From the NCBI GenBank assembly GCA_035459965.1, contig DATHXC010000003.1, forward strand, positions 1 through 43,617: a stretch of 43,617 nucleotides of DNA, written 5' to 3'. The notes beneath the pieces are model-generated. The model saw only the letters and a program-made list of their open reading frames with translations, ran no database searches and was not told the DNA's origin. Made by a program: the position numbers and the translations under genes. This DNA comes from DATHXC01 sp035459965. GTDB taxonomy: Bacteria; Pseudomonadota; Gammaproteobacteria; Burkholderiales; Methylophilaceae. This document shows, piece by piece, positions 17,034 to 26,352 of this stretch (within the stretch, counting starts at the first letter, position 1; each line of letters begins with the position of its first letter).

Positions 17034-17477
17034 TTGCTTAAGTTTCCCCTCGCCGCTGTACTAATCGCAATGCTGCTGCCAAACATGGCGGCAGCGCTTG
17101 AATACCGTGCCATCGCTGTACCCAAGGCCATTCTTTATGATGCGCCCTCGGCCCAGGGTAAAAAGCTGTATGTGATAGGCCAGGGTTATCCGGTTGAGGT
17201 CATTGTGAATCTGGGTGACTGGATCAAGGTGCGGGATAACCAGGGCGGCCTGAGTTGGATAGATGCCAAGCAGCTCACTAATGCGCGCACCCTGCTTGTG
17301 GTTCAAGCCCAGTCAGAACTCAGGCAATCGGCCGATGCCAGCTCTACGCTATTGGGTCGCCTGGAAAAGGATGTGGTGCTGGATTACCTGGAGCCGGCAA
17401 AAAATGGCTGGGTCAAGGTCAAGCATAAAGATGGTTTGACTGGCTACGTGCCCTCATCCTCGGTATGGGGATTATAA
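17034..17477 (+). CDS. Exported SH3-domain protein
   Basis: The mature part is built of bacterial SH3-like repeats: EYRAIAVPKAILYDAPSAQGKKLYVI begins the first, and a second starts near LLVVQAQSELRQSADASST and ends GLTGYVPSSSVWG. A TTG at 17034 gives a good signal peptide (basic LLKF, hydrophobic AAVLIAML, cleavage after AAA). The open frame extends upstream inside secB, but those codons lie in another gene and look non-coding in this frame. An ATG at 17070 would cut into the signal peptide. The gene sits between secB and gpsA and overlaps the longest possible gpsA frame. It may bind peptidoglycan or metal in the periplasm. Confidence 0.72.
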   Translation: MLKFPLAAVLIAMLLPNMAAALEYRAIAVPKAILYDAPSAQGKKLYVIGQGYPVEVIVNLGDWIKVRDNQGGLSWIDAKQLTNARTLLVVQAQSELRQSADASSTLLGRLEKDVVLDYLEPAKNGWVKVKHKDGLTGYVPSSSVWGL

Positions 17478-17494
17478 ATCGTGAAAATACCAGC

Positions 17495-18484
17495 ATGAAA
17501 ATAACAGTTTTGGGCGCAGGTGCATGGGGCACTGCGCTTGCCATGCAGATCAGCCAGCAGCACCAGGTGACCTTATGGGCACGCAACGCTGCCCATGTTT
17601 CTGGCATGCGCAATGTGCGCGCCAATCCTCTCTATCTTGGTGATTTCAAATTCAATGATAACCTGCAGGTCGAGTCAGATCTGGCCGTAGCGTTAGAAGG
17701 CGCGGATTTCATACTTTCGGTCGTTCCAACATCTGGCTTCCGCGCGATTCTGCAAGAAATCAAAAAACTCGGTTACAAACTGCCGGTGATTTGGGCTAAC
17801 AAAGGCCTGGAGCCCGTCACTGCCAAGTTGCCGCATGAAGTGGCACTGGAAGAGCTGGGTGCAAGCCAAGCATGGGGCGCGTTATCCGGCCCCAGCTTTG
17901 CCGCAGAACTGGTGCGTGGCCTGCCAACCGCGGTAACGCTGGCAGCCAATGACCAGGGCTTTGCCGAGCAGGCAGGCGCAGCGATGCACGGAGGTAGTTT
18001 TCGGGTCTATACCAGCAGCGATGTAGCTGGTGTGGCGGTTGGTGGTGCACTTAAAAACGTGATGGCCATTGCCGCAGGAATCTCGGATGGCATGCAGTTC
18101 GGCAACAATGCCCGCGCCGCTTTAATCACACGCGGACTGGCTGAAATGACACGTTTTGGTTTGGCCATAGGTGGCCAAAAAGAAACCTTTATGGGCTTAA
18201 CCGGCGCTGGCGATTTGATACTGACCTGTACCGGCCAATATTCCCGCAACCGTGAAGTCGGCCTGCAACTCGCCAGCGGCAAGTCGCTAGATGAGATTCT
18301 GCAAAACCTCGGTCATGTCGCAGAAGGCGTCCATACTGCGCGCGAAGTGGTCAAGCGCGCCAAGGAGCTAGGTGTGGACATGCCGATTACCTGTGAGGTG
18401 GATAAGGTGTTGTCTCACGGTAAGGCGCCTCGACAAGCCGTGCTGGATTTATTAAGTCGCGAGCAGAAGTCCGAAGCAGTCTAG
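17495..18484 (+). CDS. gpsA: Glycerol-3-phosphate dehydrogenase [NAD(P)+]
   Basis: The enzyme makes sn-glycerol 3-phosphate from dihydroxyacetone phosphate for phospholipid synthesis. The nucleotide-binding LGAGAWGTALA is at residues 6-16. The conserved NKGLEP near 112, SGPSFAAEL near 138 and the catalytic lysine region GGALKNVMAIAAGISDG near 188 follow. The ATG at 17495 gives the usual 329 residues and places the glycine motif correctly; a longer frame from 17465 overlaps the SH3 gene. GpsA next to SecB and GrxC is a common proteobacterial arrangement. It converges on trmL with nine bases between the stops. Confidence 0.96.
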   Translation: MKITVLGAGAWGTALAMQISQQHQVTLWARNAAHVSGMRNVRANPLYLGDFKFNDNLQVESDLAVALEGADFILSVVPTSGFRAILQEIKKLGYKLPVIWANKGLEPVTAKLPHEVALEELGASQAWGALSGPSFAAELVRGLPTAVTLAANDQGFAEQAGAAMHGGSFRVYTSSDVAGVAVGGALKNVMAIAAGISDGMQFGNNARAALITRGLAEMTRFGLAIGGQKETFMGLTGAGDLILTCTGQYSRNREVGLQLASGKSLDEILQNLGHVAEGVHTAREVVKRAKELGVDMPITCEVDKVLSHGKAPRQAVLDLLSREQKSEAV

Positions 18485-18493
18485 CCCTTCTAA

Positions 18494-18958
18494 TTAAACT
18501 GCACCCTCAAATGCAACCTGTCGCCAAGCTTCATACAGCAAAATAGCGGCAGAGTTCGATAGATTCAAACTGCGGCTGCTTGCCAGCATAGGCAGGCGTA
18601 CCCGATGCTCAGGTATGAATTCATTGCGTATCTCTTCCGGAAGGCCACGCGTTTCTGGCCCAAACACGAATACATCCTCTGATTGAAAAGCAATATTGGT
18701 ATGACGCGTGCTGCCTTTAGTGGTCAATGCAAACATGCGCTTGCCCGCCAAGGAGCTTTTGCAATCATCCCAGTTTTCATGCACTTTCAATGTGGCAAAT
18801 TCGTGGTAATCCAGTCCTGCGCGTTTGAGTTGTTTGTCTTCCAGCGTAAAACCTAAAGGTTTGACCAAATGCAGCTGCGCACCCGTATTGGCACACAGGC
18901 GGATGATGTTGCCGGTGTTGGGGGGGATTTCGGGTTCGAATAGGACAATATGGAACAT
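18494..18958 (-). CDS. trmL: tRNA (cytidine/uridine(34)-2'-O)-methyltransferase
   Basis: This SPOUT methyltransferase modifies the wobble position of tRNA-Leu isoacceptors with S-adenosylmethionine. The protein is 154 residues with the family words PEIPPNTGNIIRLC at residues 9-22, DYHEF near 51, FVFGPETRGLP near 92 and the knot segment LNLSNSAAILLYEAWRQ near 130. It converges on gpsA. On its own strand it follows the XoxF-like gene with a 26-base gap, so it may share that transcript. Nothing is unusual in it. Confidence 0.95.
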   Translation of the reverse strand: MFHIVLFEPEIPPNTGNIIRLCANTGAQLHLVKPLGFTLEDKQLKRAGLDYHEFATLKVHENWDDCKSSLAGKRMFALTTKGSTRHTNIAFQSEDVFVFGPETRGLPEEIRNEFIPEHRVRLPMLASSRSLNLSNSAAILLYEAWRQVAFEGAV

Positions 18959-18984
18959 GATTTATATTTCTTAGGCAACGAATA

Positions 18985-20892
18985 TTACAAGCTAAAAACG
19001 TGAAGTATTGCCCCATCAGCATTGCTGGTTGGAGTAGGGCCATAGGATGCGCTTATGCCTTCATCTATCCACTGACAAGTCAGCTCTAAAAATCCATTGC
19101 AAGCACTTGCGCTCCCTAAAAATCGACTTGCCCCCGACATCAAAGCTATGTATTGCTTACCTTTTTGGTGGTAGCTGATTGGGTTGCCAATGAGGGGTGA
19201 GCTGATTTGAAACCGCCATAGTTCTTTACCAGATTTCGTATCCACGGCTTTAAGCCAGCGATTGCCTGCATTGTAAAATAGTAAATTTGATGCTGTAGTT
19301 AAAACACCACTAGTGCCAGCGTATTCTTCCTTGTTATACCAAACTACTTTACCGTCAAAAGGGTTGTATGCAGCAAGTCCGCCAAATTGTTGCTTGTAAA
19401 TTCTAGGTTCATTGTAGGCAAGGTCTGGGGGGGGGTGGAATATGAAAGCAGTTGCACCCATCCAAGGTTGCCCTTTGACATATTTTGATTCGACGGGCTC
19501 AAAAGTCATGCAAGCCTTAAAAAGGGTAGTAAATACTAGTTCATTTTTCGGGGAGTATGCTGCTGGAGCCATTCCCTTTGCCCCTACTTTAGAAGGGCAA
19601 ATTCCTTTCGTATTTATATCCAAATGGGTGCTGTACTTTGAATCTTTTTCAGGCACCCCGCTTTTCAAATCTATTTTAGCCGCCCAATTTACAAACGGAT
19701 GCACTTTTTCTGCCACCAACAACGTGCCATTATTGGCTTGCCAGGTATAGATAAAACCATTCTTGTTAACTTGCATAGCATAGGTTTTCTTGTTTTTCTC
19801 AAACAAAATCACTTCATTAGTGGCGTCGTAATCCCATTCATCATGTGGCGTGGTTTGCATGGCCCATTTCGCCATACCGGTATCCACATCTCTGGCAAAT
19901 ACGCTGCTGGCCCATTTGTTATCGCCGGGGCGTACATCCGGGTTCCACACGCCGGGGTTGCCTGTGCCGTAATACACCAGGTTGGTTTTTCTGTCGTATG
20001 CAAAGTAGCCGGTGACTGCGCCACCCCCATTCTGCCAGCCGTCTTTCTCCTGTTGCGGTTTTAGCCAGGTACGTATTCCTAACTCTTTTTCGCCTATCTT
20101 GAGTTGGTCATTGACGATGGGTTTAAATGAGCCGCCAGGCTTATTGCCGCCATTTACATCTTCATACACGCTTAAGGCGCTGTACTGAGGGTTTGATTTG
20201 TTAAAGTCATTGCCGATCATCACGTCGGCGTCACTGCCAGTGCTGTAGGCTTTCCAGGCCAATGCGCCATCTTTGAGGTGATACGCGGCAATAAAGCAAC
20301 GCACGCCAAACTCACCACCCGCGCAGCCGGTGAGCACTTTATCTTTAATCACCTGTGGAGCGTTGGTATTTGTGGCGCCCGTTTTTGGGTCGTTGACTTG
20401 TACCTGCCATTCCAGATTGCCGCTTTTGGCATTCAGCGCAACGAGTACGCCATTATTCTGTTGCAGGTATATTTTGCCATCGCCAAAACCCAAACCGCGA
20501 CTGACGTTATCGCAACACAATACTGCTTGCACATTGGGTTCTTGCTTGGGGAAATAAGACCAGAGGATTTTCTGGTCATTGTTTAAATCCAGCGCATACA
20601 CATTATTGGGGAAGGCCGTATGCAGGTACATCACACCATCAATCACCAGCGGCGCACCTTCATGGCCGCGATTCACGCCGGTGGAGAATGTCCACGCCAG
20701 TTTGAGGTTTTTGACATTGCGTGTGTTGATCTGGCTCAGTTCGCTGTAACCCTGATTATTGTATTGCCCGCGAGGGTATGCCCAATTGTTGGGATTGCGC
20801 ATGGCGGCATCCAGGTCTGGTGCGGCATTGGCTGTATTAGAGACGCCAATACACAGCGAGTAAATTAGTTTAAGGCAGTGGTTTTTTGTCAT
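18985..20892 (-). CDS. xoxF: PQQ-dependent alcohol dehydrogenase, XoxF-like, with lanthanide-type DYD motif
   Basis: This is a periplasmic quinoprotein dehydrogenase (635 residues) with a signal peptide ending ANA. The adjacent cysteine pair that forms a ring over PQQ is C126-C127 (AVLCCDN). The catalytic-site segment TPHDEWDYD ends in D354-Y355-D356; the second Asp is the extra ligand that marks lanthanide-dependent enzymes (XoxF, ExaF) and is Ala in calcium MxaF. Other conserved words are DGWQNGGG, GTGNPGVWN, RPGDNKW and GICPSKVGAKGMAPAAYSP. The Arg next to PQQ in MxaF (IDRNG) appears to be Lys here (VNKNG, residue 377), and the protein is longer than typical XoxF (~600). A good AGGAG precedes the ATG. 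No cytochrome xoxG or xoxJ lies near. Methanol is the likely substrate, but another alcohol is possible. Confidence 0.82.
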   Translation of the reverse strand: MTKNHCLKLIYSLCIGVSNTANAAPDLDAAMRNPNNWAYPRGQYNNQGYSELSQINTRNVKNLKLAWTFSTGVNRGHEGAPLVIDGVMYLHTAFPNNVYALDLNNDQKILWSYFPKQEPNVQAVLCCDNVSRGLGFGDGKIYLQQNNGVLVALNAKSGNLEWQVQVNDPKTGATNTNAPQVIKDKVLTGCAGGEFGVRCFIAAYHLKDGALAWKAYSTGSDADVMIGNDFNKSNPQYSALSVYEDVNGGNKPGGSFKPIVNDQLKIGEKELGIRTWLKPQQEKDGWQNGGGAVTGYFAYDRKTNLVYYGTGNPGVWNPDVRPGDNKWASSVFARDVDTGMAKWAMQTTPHDEWDYDATNEVILFEKNKKTYAMQVNKNGFIYTWQANNGTLLVAEKVHPFVNWAAKIDLKSGVPEKDSKYSTHLDINTKGICPSKVGAKGMAPAAYSPKNELVFTTLFKACMTFEPVESKYVKGQPWMGATAFIFHPPPDLAYNEPRIYKQQFGGLAAYNPFDGKVVWYNKEEYAGTSGVLTTASNLLFYNAGNRWLKAVDTKSGKELWRFQISSPLIGNPISYHQKGKQYIALMSGASRFLGSASACNGFLELTCQWIDEGISASYGPTPTSNADGAILHVFSL

Positions 20893-20926
20893 TATTGTTT
20901 ACTCTCCTGCAAAGTAGTTGGCTCCG

Positions 20927-21553
20927 TTATCTTGGTAATGTCCTCGCAACTACCCAACATTCTACATGACGGGCGCCCGCTGACTTCACAGCTTTTGCCA
21001 GCGCATTCAGGCTGGCGCCAGTGGTCATGACATCATCAAGCAACGCGACATGCAGGCCATCCAGGCTGGTGTCGCATGAAAAAGCGCCCTTCATATTTTT
21101 TACACGCTGCTTTAGTGGCAAACTGGCTTGTGGCGGCGAGAGCTTGATGCGCTTGCATGCGGTGGTCTCCAGCCTGATATCCATCTTTTGTGCGATGATG
21201 CGGGCAATCTCCAGTGACTGGTTAAAGCCACGCTCTTGCAGCCGCTGCGGATGTAGTGGCATAGGGATGACAAGGTCGGGTTTAGTGCTTATGGTGGATG
21301 TCATGAGCGAGGCGAAAGTATCTGCCATGGTGAGCGATTGGCCATATTTGTAGCGTTGCAGCATGCTATCTAGCGGATATTCGTAACGAAAAAGTGCGCT
21401 TGTGGCATCGAATTCGGGCGACGAAGCAATGCAATTGCCACATAGTTGGCCACCATAAGCCAAGAGTGCGCATTGCGGGCATTGCTCGGCAACGTGCCAT
21501 GGCATATCTTGCAGACAGTCTGCGCAAAGGCCTATATCACCTCCGTTAGATGC
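20927..21553 (-). pseudogene. comF: comF, 5'-truncated by transposon insertion
   Basis: ComF/GntX proteins carry an N-terminal double zinc finger and a phosphoribosyltransferase-like domain. Here the PRTase motif VALLDDVMTTGASLN and the later finger cysteines (LCADC, QCPQC, LCGNC) are intact. The first CxxC pair, which should lie about ten residues before LCADC, is absent. Reading upstream in frame gives ASNGGDIGLCADCLQDMPW and then leaves ComF-like sequence at 21,553/21,554, with a stop a few codons further. The first usable ATG is at 21,505, inside the finger and without a clear ribosome binding site. The missing 5' end is not seen elsewhere in the window. The protein is probably inactive or lacks one zinc site. 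Confidence 0.85.
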
Positions 21554-21715
21554 TGTAGGATTTTCGAATTATTGATTTTCACTCATATATAAATCAATAA
21601 CTTAAAAATTTAGTGCGAGGAATAAATATCTCTATTTGCGACCATAACCAAATAGATTCCTATTTTTTGTGAGCATAAGCTGATATTTCCCTATTCTTAC
21701 TCAATATATATCAAA
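21554..21715. repeat. Transposon end with tip, dyad and three candidate transposase-binding repeats
   Basis: The tip is TGTAGGATTTTCG at 21554. A perfect 10-bp inverted repeat follows (TTATTGATTT 21569-21578, AAATCAATAA 21591-21600). Three loosely similar words built on CTATTT or CTATTC then recur at 21632, 21660 and 21691, that is every 28-31 bases. TnsB-family transposases bind several such sites at each end, so these are candidates. The match among the three is weak and this part is inference. Confidence 0.45.
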
Positions 21716-21739
21716 AAAAACGGCCATAAGGCCGTTTTT
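21716..21739 (-). terminator. Rho-independent terminator after tniQ
   Basis: AAAAACGGCC (21716-21725) pairs perfectly with GGCCGTTTTT (21730-21739) across a four-base loop. Read on the minus strand the stem is followed by a run of eight T, ten bases after the tniQ stop. It closes the transposition operon and shields comF. Confidence 0.9.
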
Positions 21740-21748
21740 ACGATTAAC

Positions 21749-23365
21749 TCAGAATTTCAATAACGAATCATAATTTGTGATTGGGGCTTCTAAAACTCCT
21801 ATTCTTTGCATTTCAGTTACCGTGTCATTATCAACGCAACGCCTTTCAAAACTGAATAAAGCTAGCTGCGAAGATATATCGATTTTCAAAAGTTCATAGA
21901 ACTTATCAACATCTGGTCCGTAAAGTAAGGCATCTTCAATTTTTTCAAATCGTTCTGCAATCCTCACTTCTCCTTTCAACATTTTGATAATGAGAAATAG
22001 AGGGAAGTTACCAAATCTTTTTTTAAGCATACATGCCATTGAGAACCCAACAAAATTATCTGCTGGTAAAACATCCTGAGTTATTCCAACTTGTAGTTGC
22101 CTTAAAAAGTAATCTAAGTCAGGCTTTGAACATCTCTTGAATTTTCCAGTTCGGTAATTTTGTATCAAATAACCAGAACTCATTAAATAATTAAATAGAT
22201 TTAGCGAAATACCTAAGTATTTTGCTGCCTCATCATATTTGTATATTGATTCAGTATGCTCAAGACGCTCACTTTCATTTTTAACTATTATAAATTTTAA
22301 GGAATTGAGTTTTTTGATAATCCTGATTTCATGAATATTGTTAATGGCAAACTCATTTTCTACCCAAGCAGGATTGGCGCCCCATATAGTTGCATAAAGC
22401 CCCACAGAAGAATGGTCAGTAAAGGAGGATTTTAAAACTGTGTTAAGACCTTTTTCGGCACGTTTTTTTGGCCAGTGATTGATGAGATAATTTAAGTATT
22501 GTTCCCGAATAAACTCGGATTCCTTCTTAGGGTAATTTGAACCAAGTTGGCTTAAATGCTCGTTTCTCCATTCTCTATTAGTAACTTTATAGCTACACGT
22601 TTTTTCATCGCCGTATTGAGATAGAAATCCAATAAAGTTGGTTGGCCAATTAGCGAAGACTTCGGCAGCAGACTTTGTTATCTCTTGCGGGGTGTAATTA
22701 ACTTGCATACGCTTTTTCACATCTAACCATAAATTCTTCATCCCAATCGACTCAATTATGATGAGAAGAGTGTTCAGAGATAGGCCTAATAACTTGTTGA
22801 ATGGCATGCCTGAAACTGATGATGAATCATCAAGTGAATCTCCATAGATGATGCAATCAATCACTTTCTGAAGATCCAGTTCTGCATCTGTAACAGTTTT
22901 ATGTGGGACTTTTGTTAGGTCAAAGGAGCATTTGCATTTGAGTAAAAATGGACGACTTGAGCTGATATTGGTAATACATCGAGGGCAGTAACTAATTAGC
23001 AAACGTCGATGTTTTACACATGTAGTTACTGCTTTAATGTCGTGCATGCCCCGATGGTAACCAGTTTCAAGAATGCAATCAGGGCAAATTTTAGGGGTCA
23101 TTAAGTGTTTAGTAAGAATTTTACTATCTTTGATCTGCGTGATTTTGCCATCGCAATCTGCTAAAAGAGCAGTTAGTTCATAACCAGTCAGTCTAGACAT
23201 TAATGCTTTGCTAATTTTATCGGATTTAGAGTCAGTCATTAAAATTGAGCGGCTAAACTCTAACCAGTCAGAATAACCGTTTAATTCCGCAATCCTAACG
23301 CAGTAACCTGAAAAGCTCTCATCCTCTTTGGGAGCTGGAGTCACAAGTAGAAATTGATTTGTCAT
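21749..23365 (-). CDS. tniQ: TniQ/TnsD-like target-selection protein
   Basis: TniQ-domain proteins choose the insertion site, TnsD by binding a specific chromosomal site. This 538-residue protein is of TnsD size rather than the shorter TniQ size. The N-terminal domain begins PAPKEDESFSGYCVRIAELNGY. A zinc-finger region follows with C94-x2-C97, C116, H119 and C127-x2-C130 (CPDC, TTCVKHRR, YCPRC). The C-terminal half is helical and holds a helix-turn-helix-like stretch (YDEAAKYLGISLNLFNYLMSSGYLI, near residue 375). This length suits recognition of a fixed site, and comF is therefore a possible attachment gene. It is last in the operon, 26 bases after tniB, and AT-rich like its neighbours. Confidence 0.88.
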   Translation of the reverse strand: MTNQFLLVTPAPKEDESFSGYCVRIAELNGYSDWLEFSRSILMTDSKSDKISKALMSRLTGYELTALLADCDGKITQIKDSKILTKHLMTPKICPDCILETGYHRGMHDIKAVTTCVKHRRLLISYCPRCITNISSSRPFLLKCKCSFDLTKVPHKTVTDAELDLQKVIDCIIYGDSLDDSSSVSGMPFNKLLGLSLNTLLIIIESIGMKNLWLDVKKRMQVNYTPQEITKSAAEVFANWPTNFIGFLSQYGDEKTCSYKVTNREWRNEHLSQLGSNYPKKESEFIREQYLNYLINHWPKKRAEKGLNTVLKSSFTDHSSVGLYATIWGANPAWVENEFAINNIHEIRIIKKLNSLKFIIVKNESERLEHTESIYKYDEAAKYLGISLNLFNYLMSSGYLIQNYRTGKFKRCSKPDLDYFLRQLQVGITQDVLPADNFVGFSMACMLKKRFGNFPLFLIIKMLKGEVRIAERFEKIEDALLYGPDVDKFYELLKIDISSQLALFSFERRCVDNDTVTEMQRIGVLEAPITNYDSLLKF

Positions 23366-23391
23366 TATCGATTGTCCTGAAGTTTTAGGCC

Positions 23392-24345
23392 TTAAACATT
23401 CGGCGAACCAATTCTTTTTGAAAATGAGATTAGTTTCTCAATCTCAATTGTGTCTAGTAGGTTGATTGTTGCTCTAAATGGATTTAGATTTGACTGATTG
23501 TTTTTGGCAAAAATGGAAATTACATTTTGCCAAGCTACAGCGAAATCATCTAATTCGATTACAGAACTTTTTTTATCCATGCAAATCCATGTAGCTTCAA
23601 CTAAAATGGTTTTAATGTGACAGATCAAACCACCTGTAGCGATGAAAAAGCGAAAAGCATATTCTTCAGATGCAAGCTTCGGTAGGGAAAATTCATCCAT
23701 CACACTCTGAAAGGAATGAAGGATTCGTCTAAAATCTATTCTGTCTGATTCTTTCTTCCAATCAAATCTACTCATCTCAATTTGGGCCGAGAATCGACGT
23801 GCTAACTGTTCGTTTTTCTCCAGCGCAAGTCTAGTTGTAGGTAACCCGGAAATGACTACTATGATCTTGGTTTTATCAAGAAGAACTTTGAGCCAGTCCG
23901 CTGCGATAACAAGACTTTTATCAGTTTTATCTGCAAAATGTTGATATTCCTCTAGTATTAGCATCTTCACCCCAACTGCCTTAAAAAGCTCTATTACTCT
24001 CCTTGTTTTGTGGGCCTCTGACTCACGCTCCGAACCTTCAGGAGCCCCCATTGCTTCAAGAATCGCGGCTGCAAGGTTCCTCGAATTAGGAATTGCTGGC
24101 ACTGTTACTAACAACACACTAATTTGCATCTTGTCCTCTAGTCTTGAGGATGGGTATTGGCTAGCAAAATCCTCCAATAATTCGGTCTTTCCTGTACCTG
24201 ACTCCCCAGTTAAAGTGATGCCAGTCGGTTTACCCCTACCAGCTGCCCTTTTATAAATGCTATTTAACCTATCCAGTGCTTCTTTAGTGCGTGTGTGAAC
24301 GACAAATAGGTCATCTAATTTCTTGGTTGTTGAGTTTTCAGACAT
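23392..24345 (-). CDS. tniB: TniB/TnsC-like AAA+ transposition regulator
   Basis: TniB/TnsC ATPases form filaments on target DNA and pass the target signal from TniQ to the transposase. The Walker A motif GESGTGKT is at residues 47-54 and the Walker B MLILEEYQHF at about 128-137. A sensor-type IIVVISGLPTTR and an arginine-rich stretch EQLARRFSAQIEM come later. At 317 residues it is closer to TniB than to the longer TnsC of Tn7. It starts 18 bases after the tniA stop, in one operon. Confidence 0.92.
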   Translation of the reverse strand: MSENSTTKKLDDLFVVHTRTKEALDRLNSIYKRAAGRGKPTGITLTGESGTGKTELLEDFASQYPSSRLEDKMQISVLLVTVPAIPNSRNLAAAILEAMGAPEGSERESEAHKTRRVIELFKAVGVKMLILEEYQHFADKTDKSLVIAADWLKVLLDKTKIIVVISGLPTTRLALEKNEQLARRFSAQIEMSRFDWKKESDRIDFRRILHSFQSVMDEFSLPKLASEEYAFRFFIATGGLICHIKTILVEATWICMDKKSSVIELDDFAVAWQNVISIFAKNNQSNLNPFRATINLLDTIEIEKLISFSKRIGSPNV

Positions 24346-24363
24346 TAATATTTCTCCAAAAAG

Positions 24364-26352
24364 TTATCGTGAAAAACGCGTTTCGAAAACAGCAACTTCA
24401 GCAGATTCTGGATTAACGAACACCTGATCAAATATCACTGGTTTATTGGTTGAGGTTTCAGCTGGCTTGAATACGTGCTTTTTAGTTAGCATTTCTGCCT
24501 TTGCCAAATCACGCTTGTACTGCGCCTTACGCTTCTTGCCATCTTTGCCAGCCTGTTGAGATTGGTAAAATAGACGTACTTTTGCATCCTCAACGTTTTG
24601 TTCATTTTCAGGATCCAATCCTCTATTGATCAAATCTTGCCTTGTGAGCCGGTAGTGACGCAGTGACATCCCCTTGGTATATGAATATCGGTCCGTGGCT
24701 GGTACCACAATGTGGCTGTCATCCGGAAGAATGACTGTTATCTGCCCGACATCCTCCGCACTCCATCTCACCTTAACTTTCTGAGTTCTTTTTTTGGTAT
24801 GGAACTGGTTGTAAAGATGTTTGAACTCATAGGAGTTATAAACGACGTGATTCAATTCAATGCCGTAATGCATCCATGAACGTAGATCAATTTGACCGGT
24901 AATCTTGTCGAACACATTCGGGTCTTCAGGGTACAAAATATCTTCTGGATCTACTAAAGTGCTCCACTTCGTGGCTGGTGAGGTTTGGATGGTTCTGTGA
25001 AAACTCTGGTTGTATATATCTACAATCCATATGTTGATGAATTTTTCCAGTTCCTCTAATGTTATGACGGAGGTTTTGACTGGGTCATAGTCCCCTTTTT
25101 CAGTGATTGAGCCGAATGTACGACCACCGGGCATAACGCCGCAGACACCAGCATTGATTGTCCTCATCCCTCTTTCTATCGATCCCTTCCACCATGGGCG
25201 TTTGCGGGGCATGAATTCAACTCTGATGCCCAGCTGAAAACACATGTCAAAAAAAGCCTTTCCGTAAAACTCCATTCCATTGTCACAAACAATCAAAATG
25301 GGCAGGCCGTGCATATCCCAGTCATTGATTATTTCCGGATATTTTGACTTGATATTCTTGGGCATGATTGCATGCTTGAATGCTTTGGCAAGTGATTCCC
25401 CGGATGGTGGTTCCATACTGATGGACTTTCCGGTTATAGCTTTACAAGATTTGTCCAAAATCATTGTTAGCCAAGGCCTGCCTAAGTTGATCCCTGTCCG
25501 TGCATCGACGACCATAATATCCAGCTGAGTATGATCAATTTCATAACGCTGAAATGGCTGGTCAACGATTAAGTTGTGTACAGCATTTCGATATTTAGCG
25601 CGTGCGGCATTAATGCCATGTCGCGCTGCGTATACATCTTCAGGGGGTAGCTTGGTTAATAGACTTCTTAACAATGAAATCGTAGGAATTTTTAACCTGT
25701 CACCCTCGTTGCGTAATTCATTCTCTTTCATTACAAGATTCTTATAAATACTGAGAGTGAGTTTTAGCGTAAATCTTTCGGGCTTCAGATAAACTGAATG
25801 TAAAGCCTCTAATCCTAATTCCTCAAGTTTCTCATCTACGCGCTTACTAGTATTCCCGCGAAACGTTTCACGGCCCATTAAGGAAATGATATTTTTTCCT
25901 GATTTTTGGTACCTTTTTAACCAGCGCCTAATCGTTTGCATACTGGGCATTTTTTCAAGATTTTTGGTAATTCGACTCCAGTCGGCAGCTAGTTGAAAAT
26001 TAATTGATTTTGCATCTGGGCTTGGCCCAAATTGCTTCTCAAGATGTTCCAGGAAAAGTCGACGCGAACGAACCAGCGCTTGCGTGTCTTCGGGTAACTT
26101 GTCCATAGTGGTCCAAGTCGGATTGTTTCCAGCAGTATTAGCTAATGGATTTAAAACCGACGCACTTACACCTAATTGCAGTCTCTCAGTTCCATATAGT
26201 TTTATGATGTCCTTGCCATCGATACGCTCATACGCACCTGTTTTTTTGTTTTCGGCATTCCAAATACCATCAACTATCTGTTTCAATAAAAATTCGACAC
26301 CATCAATCTTGATGCTCGATCCGCTAGATATGCTTGTACTTATCGATCTCAT
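24364..26352 (-). CDS. tniA: TniA/TnsB-like DDE transposase
   Basis: The transposase binds the element ends and joins them to target DNA. The retroviral-integrase-type catalytic triad is visible: Asp in YEIDHTQLD (D273 with the start used here), Asp in LIVCDNGMEFYGKAF (D357) and Glu in RPWWKGSIERG (E393), with 35 residues between the last two. A helix-turn-helix near residues 130-150 (MPSMQTIRRWLKRYQKSG) and a C-terminal basic tail are also present. The ATG at 26352 overlaps the tnsA stop as ATGA and follows GGAAGGA, so it is preferred to the ATG five codons upstream. Length is 662 residues, normal for the family. Confidence 0.93.
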   Translation of the reverse strand: MRSISTSISSGSSIKIDGVEFLLKQIVDGIWNAENKKTGAYERIDGKDIIKLYGTERLQLGVSASVLNPLANTAGNNPTWTTMDKLPEDTQALVRSRRLFLEHLEKQFGPSPDAKSINFQLAADWSRITKNLEKMPSMQTIRRWLKRYQKSGKNIISLMGRETFRGNTSKRVDEKLEELGLEALHSVYLKPERFTLKLTLSIYKNLVMKENELRNEGDRLKIPTISLLRSLLTKLPPEDVYAARHGINAARAKYRNAVHNLIVDQPFQRYEIDHTQLDIMVVDARTGINLGRPWLTMILDKSCKAITGKSISMEPPSGESLAKAFKHAIMPKNIKSKYPEIINDWDMHGLPILIVCDNGMEFYGKAFFDMCFQLGIRVEFMPRKRPWWKGSIERGMRTINAGVCGVMPGGRTFGSITEKGDYDPVKTSVITLEELEKFINIWIVDIYNQSFHRTIQTSPATKWSTLVDPEDILYPEDPNVFDKITGQIDLRSWMHYGIELNHVVYNSYEFKHLYNQFHTKKRTQKVKVRWSAEDVGQITVILPDDSHIVVPATDRYSYTKGMSLRHYRLTRQDLINRGLDPENEQNVEDAKVRLFYQSQQAGKDGKKRKAQYKRDLAKAEMLTKKHVFKPAETSTNKPVIFDQVFVNPESAEVAVFETRFSR

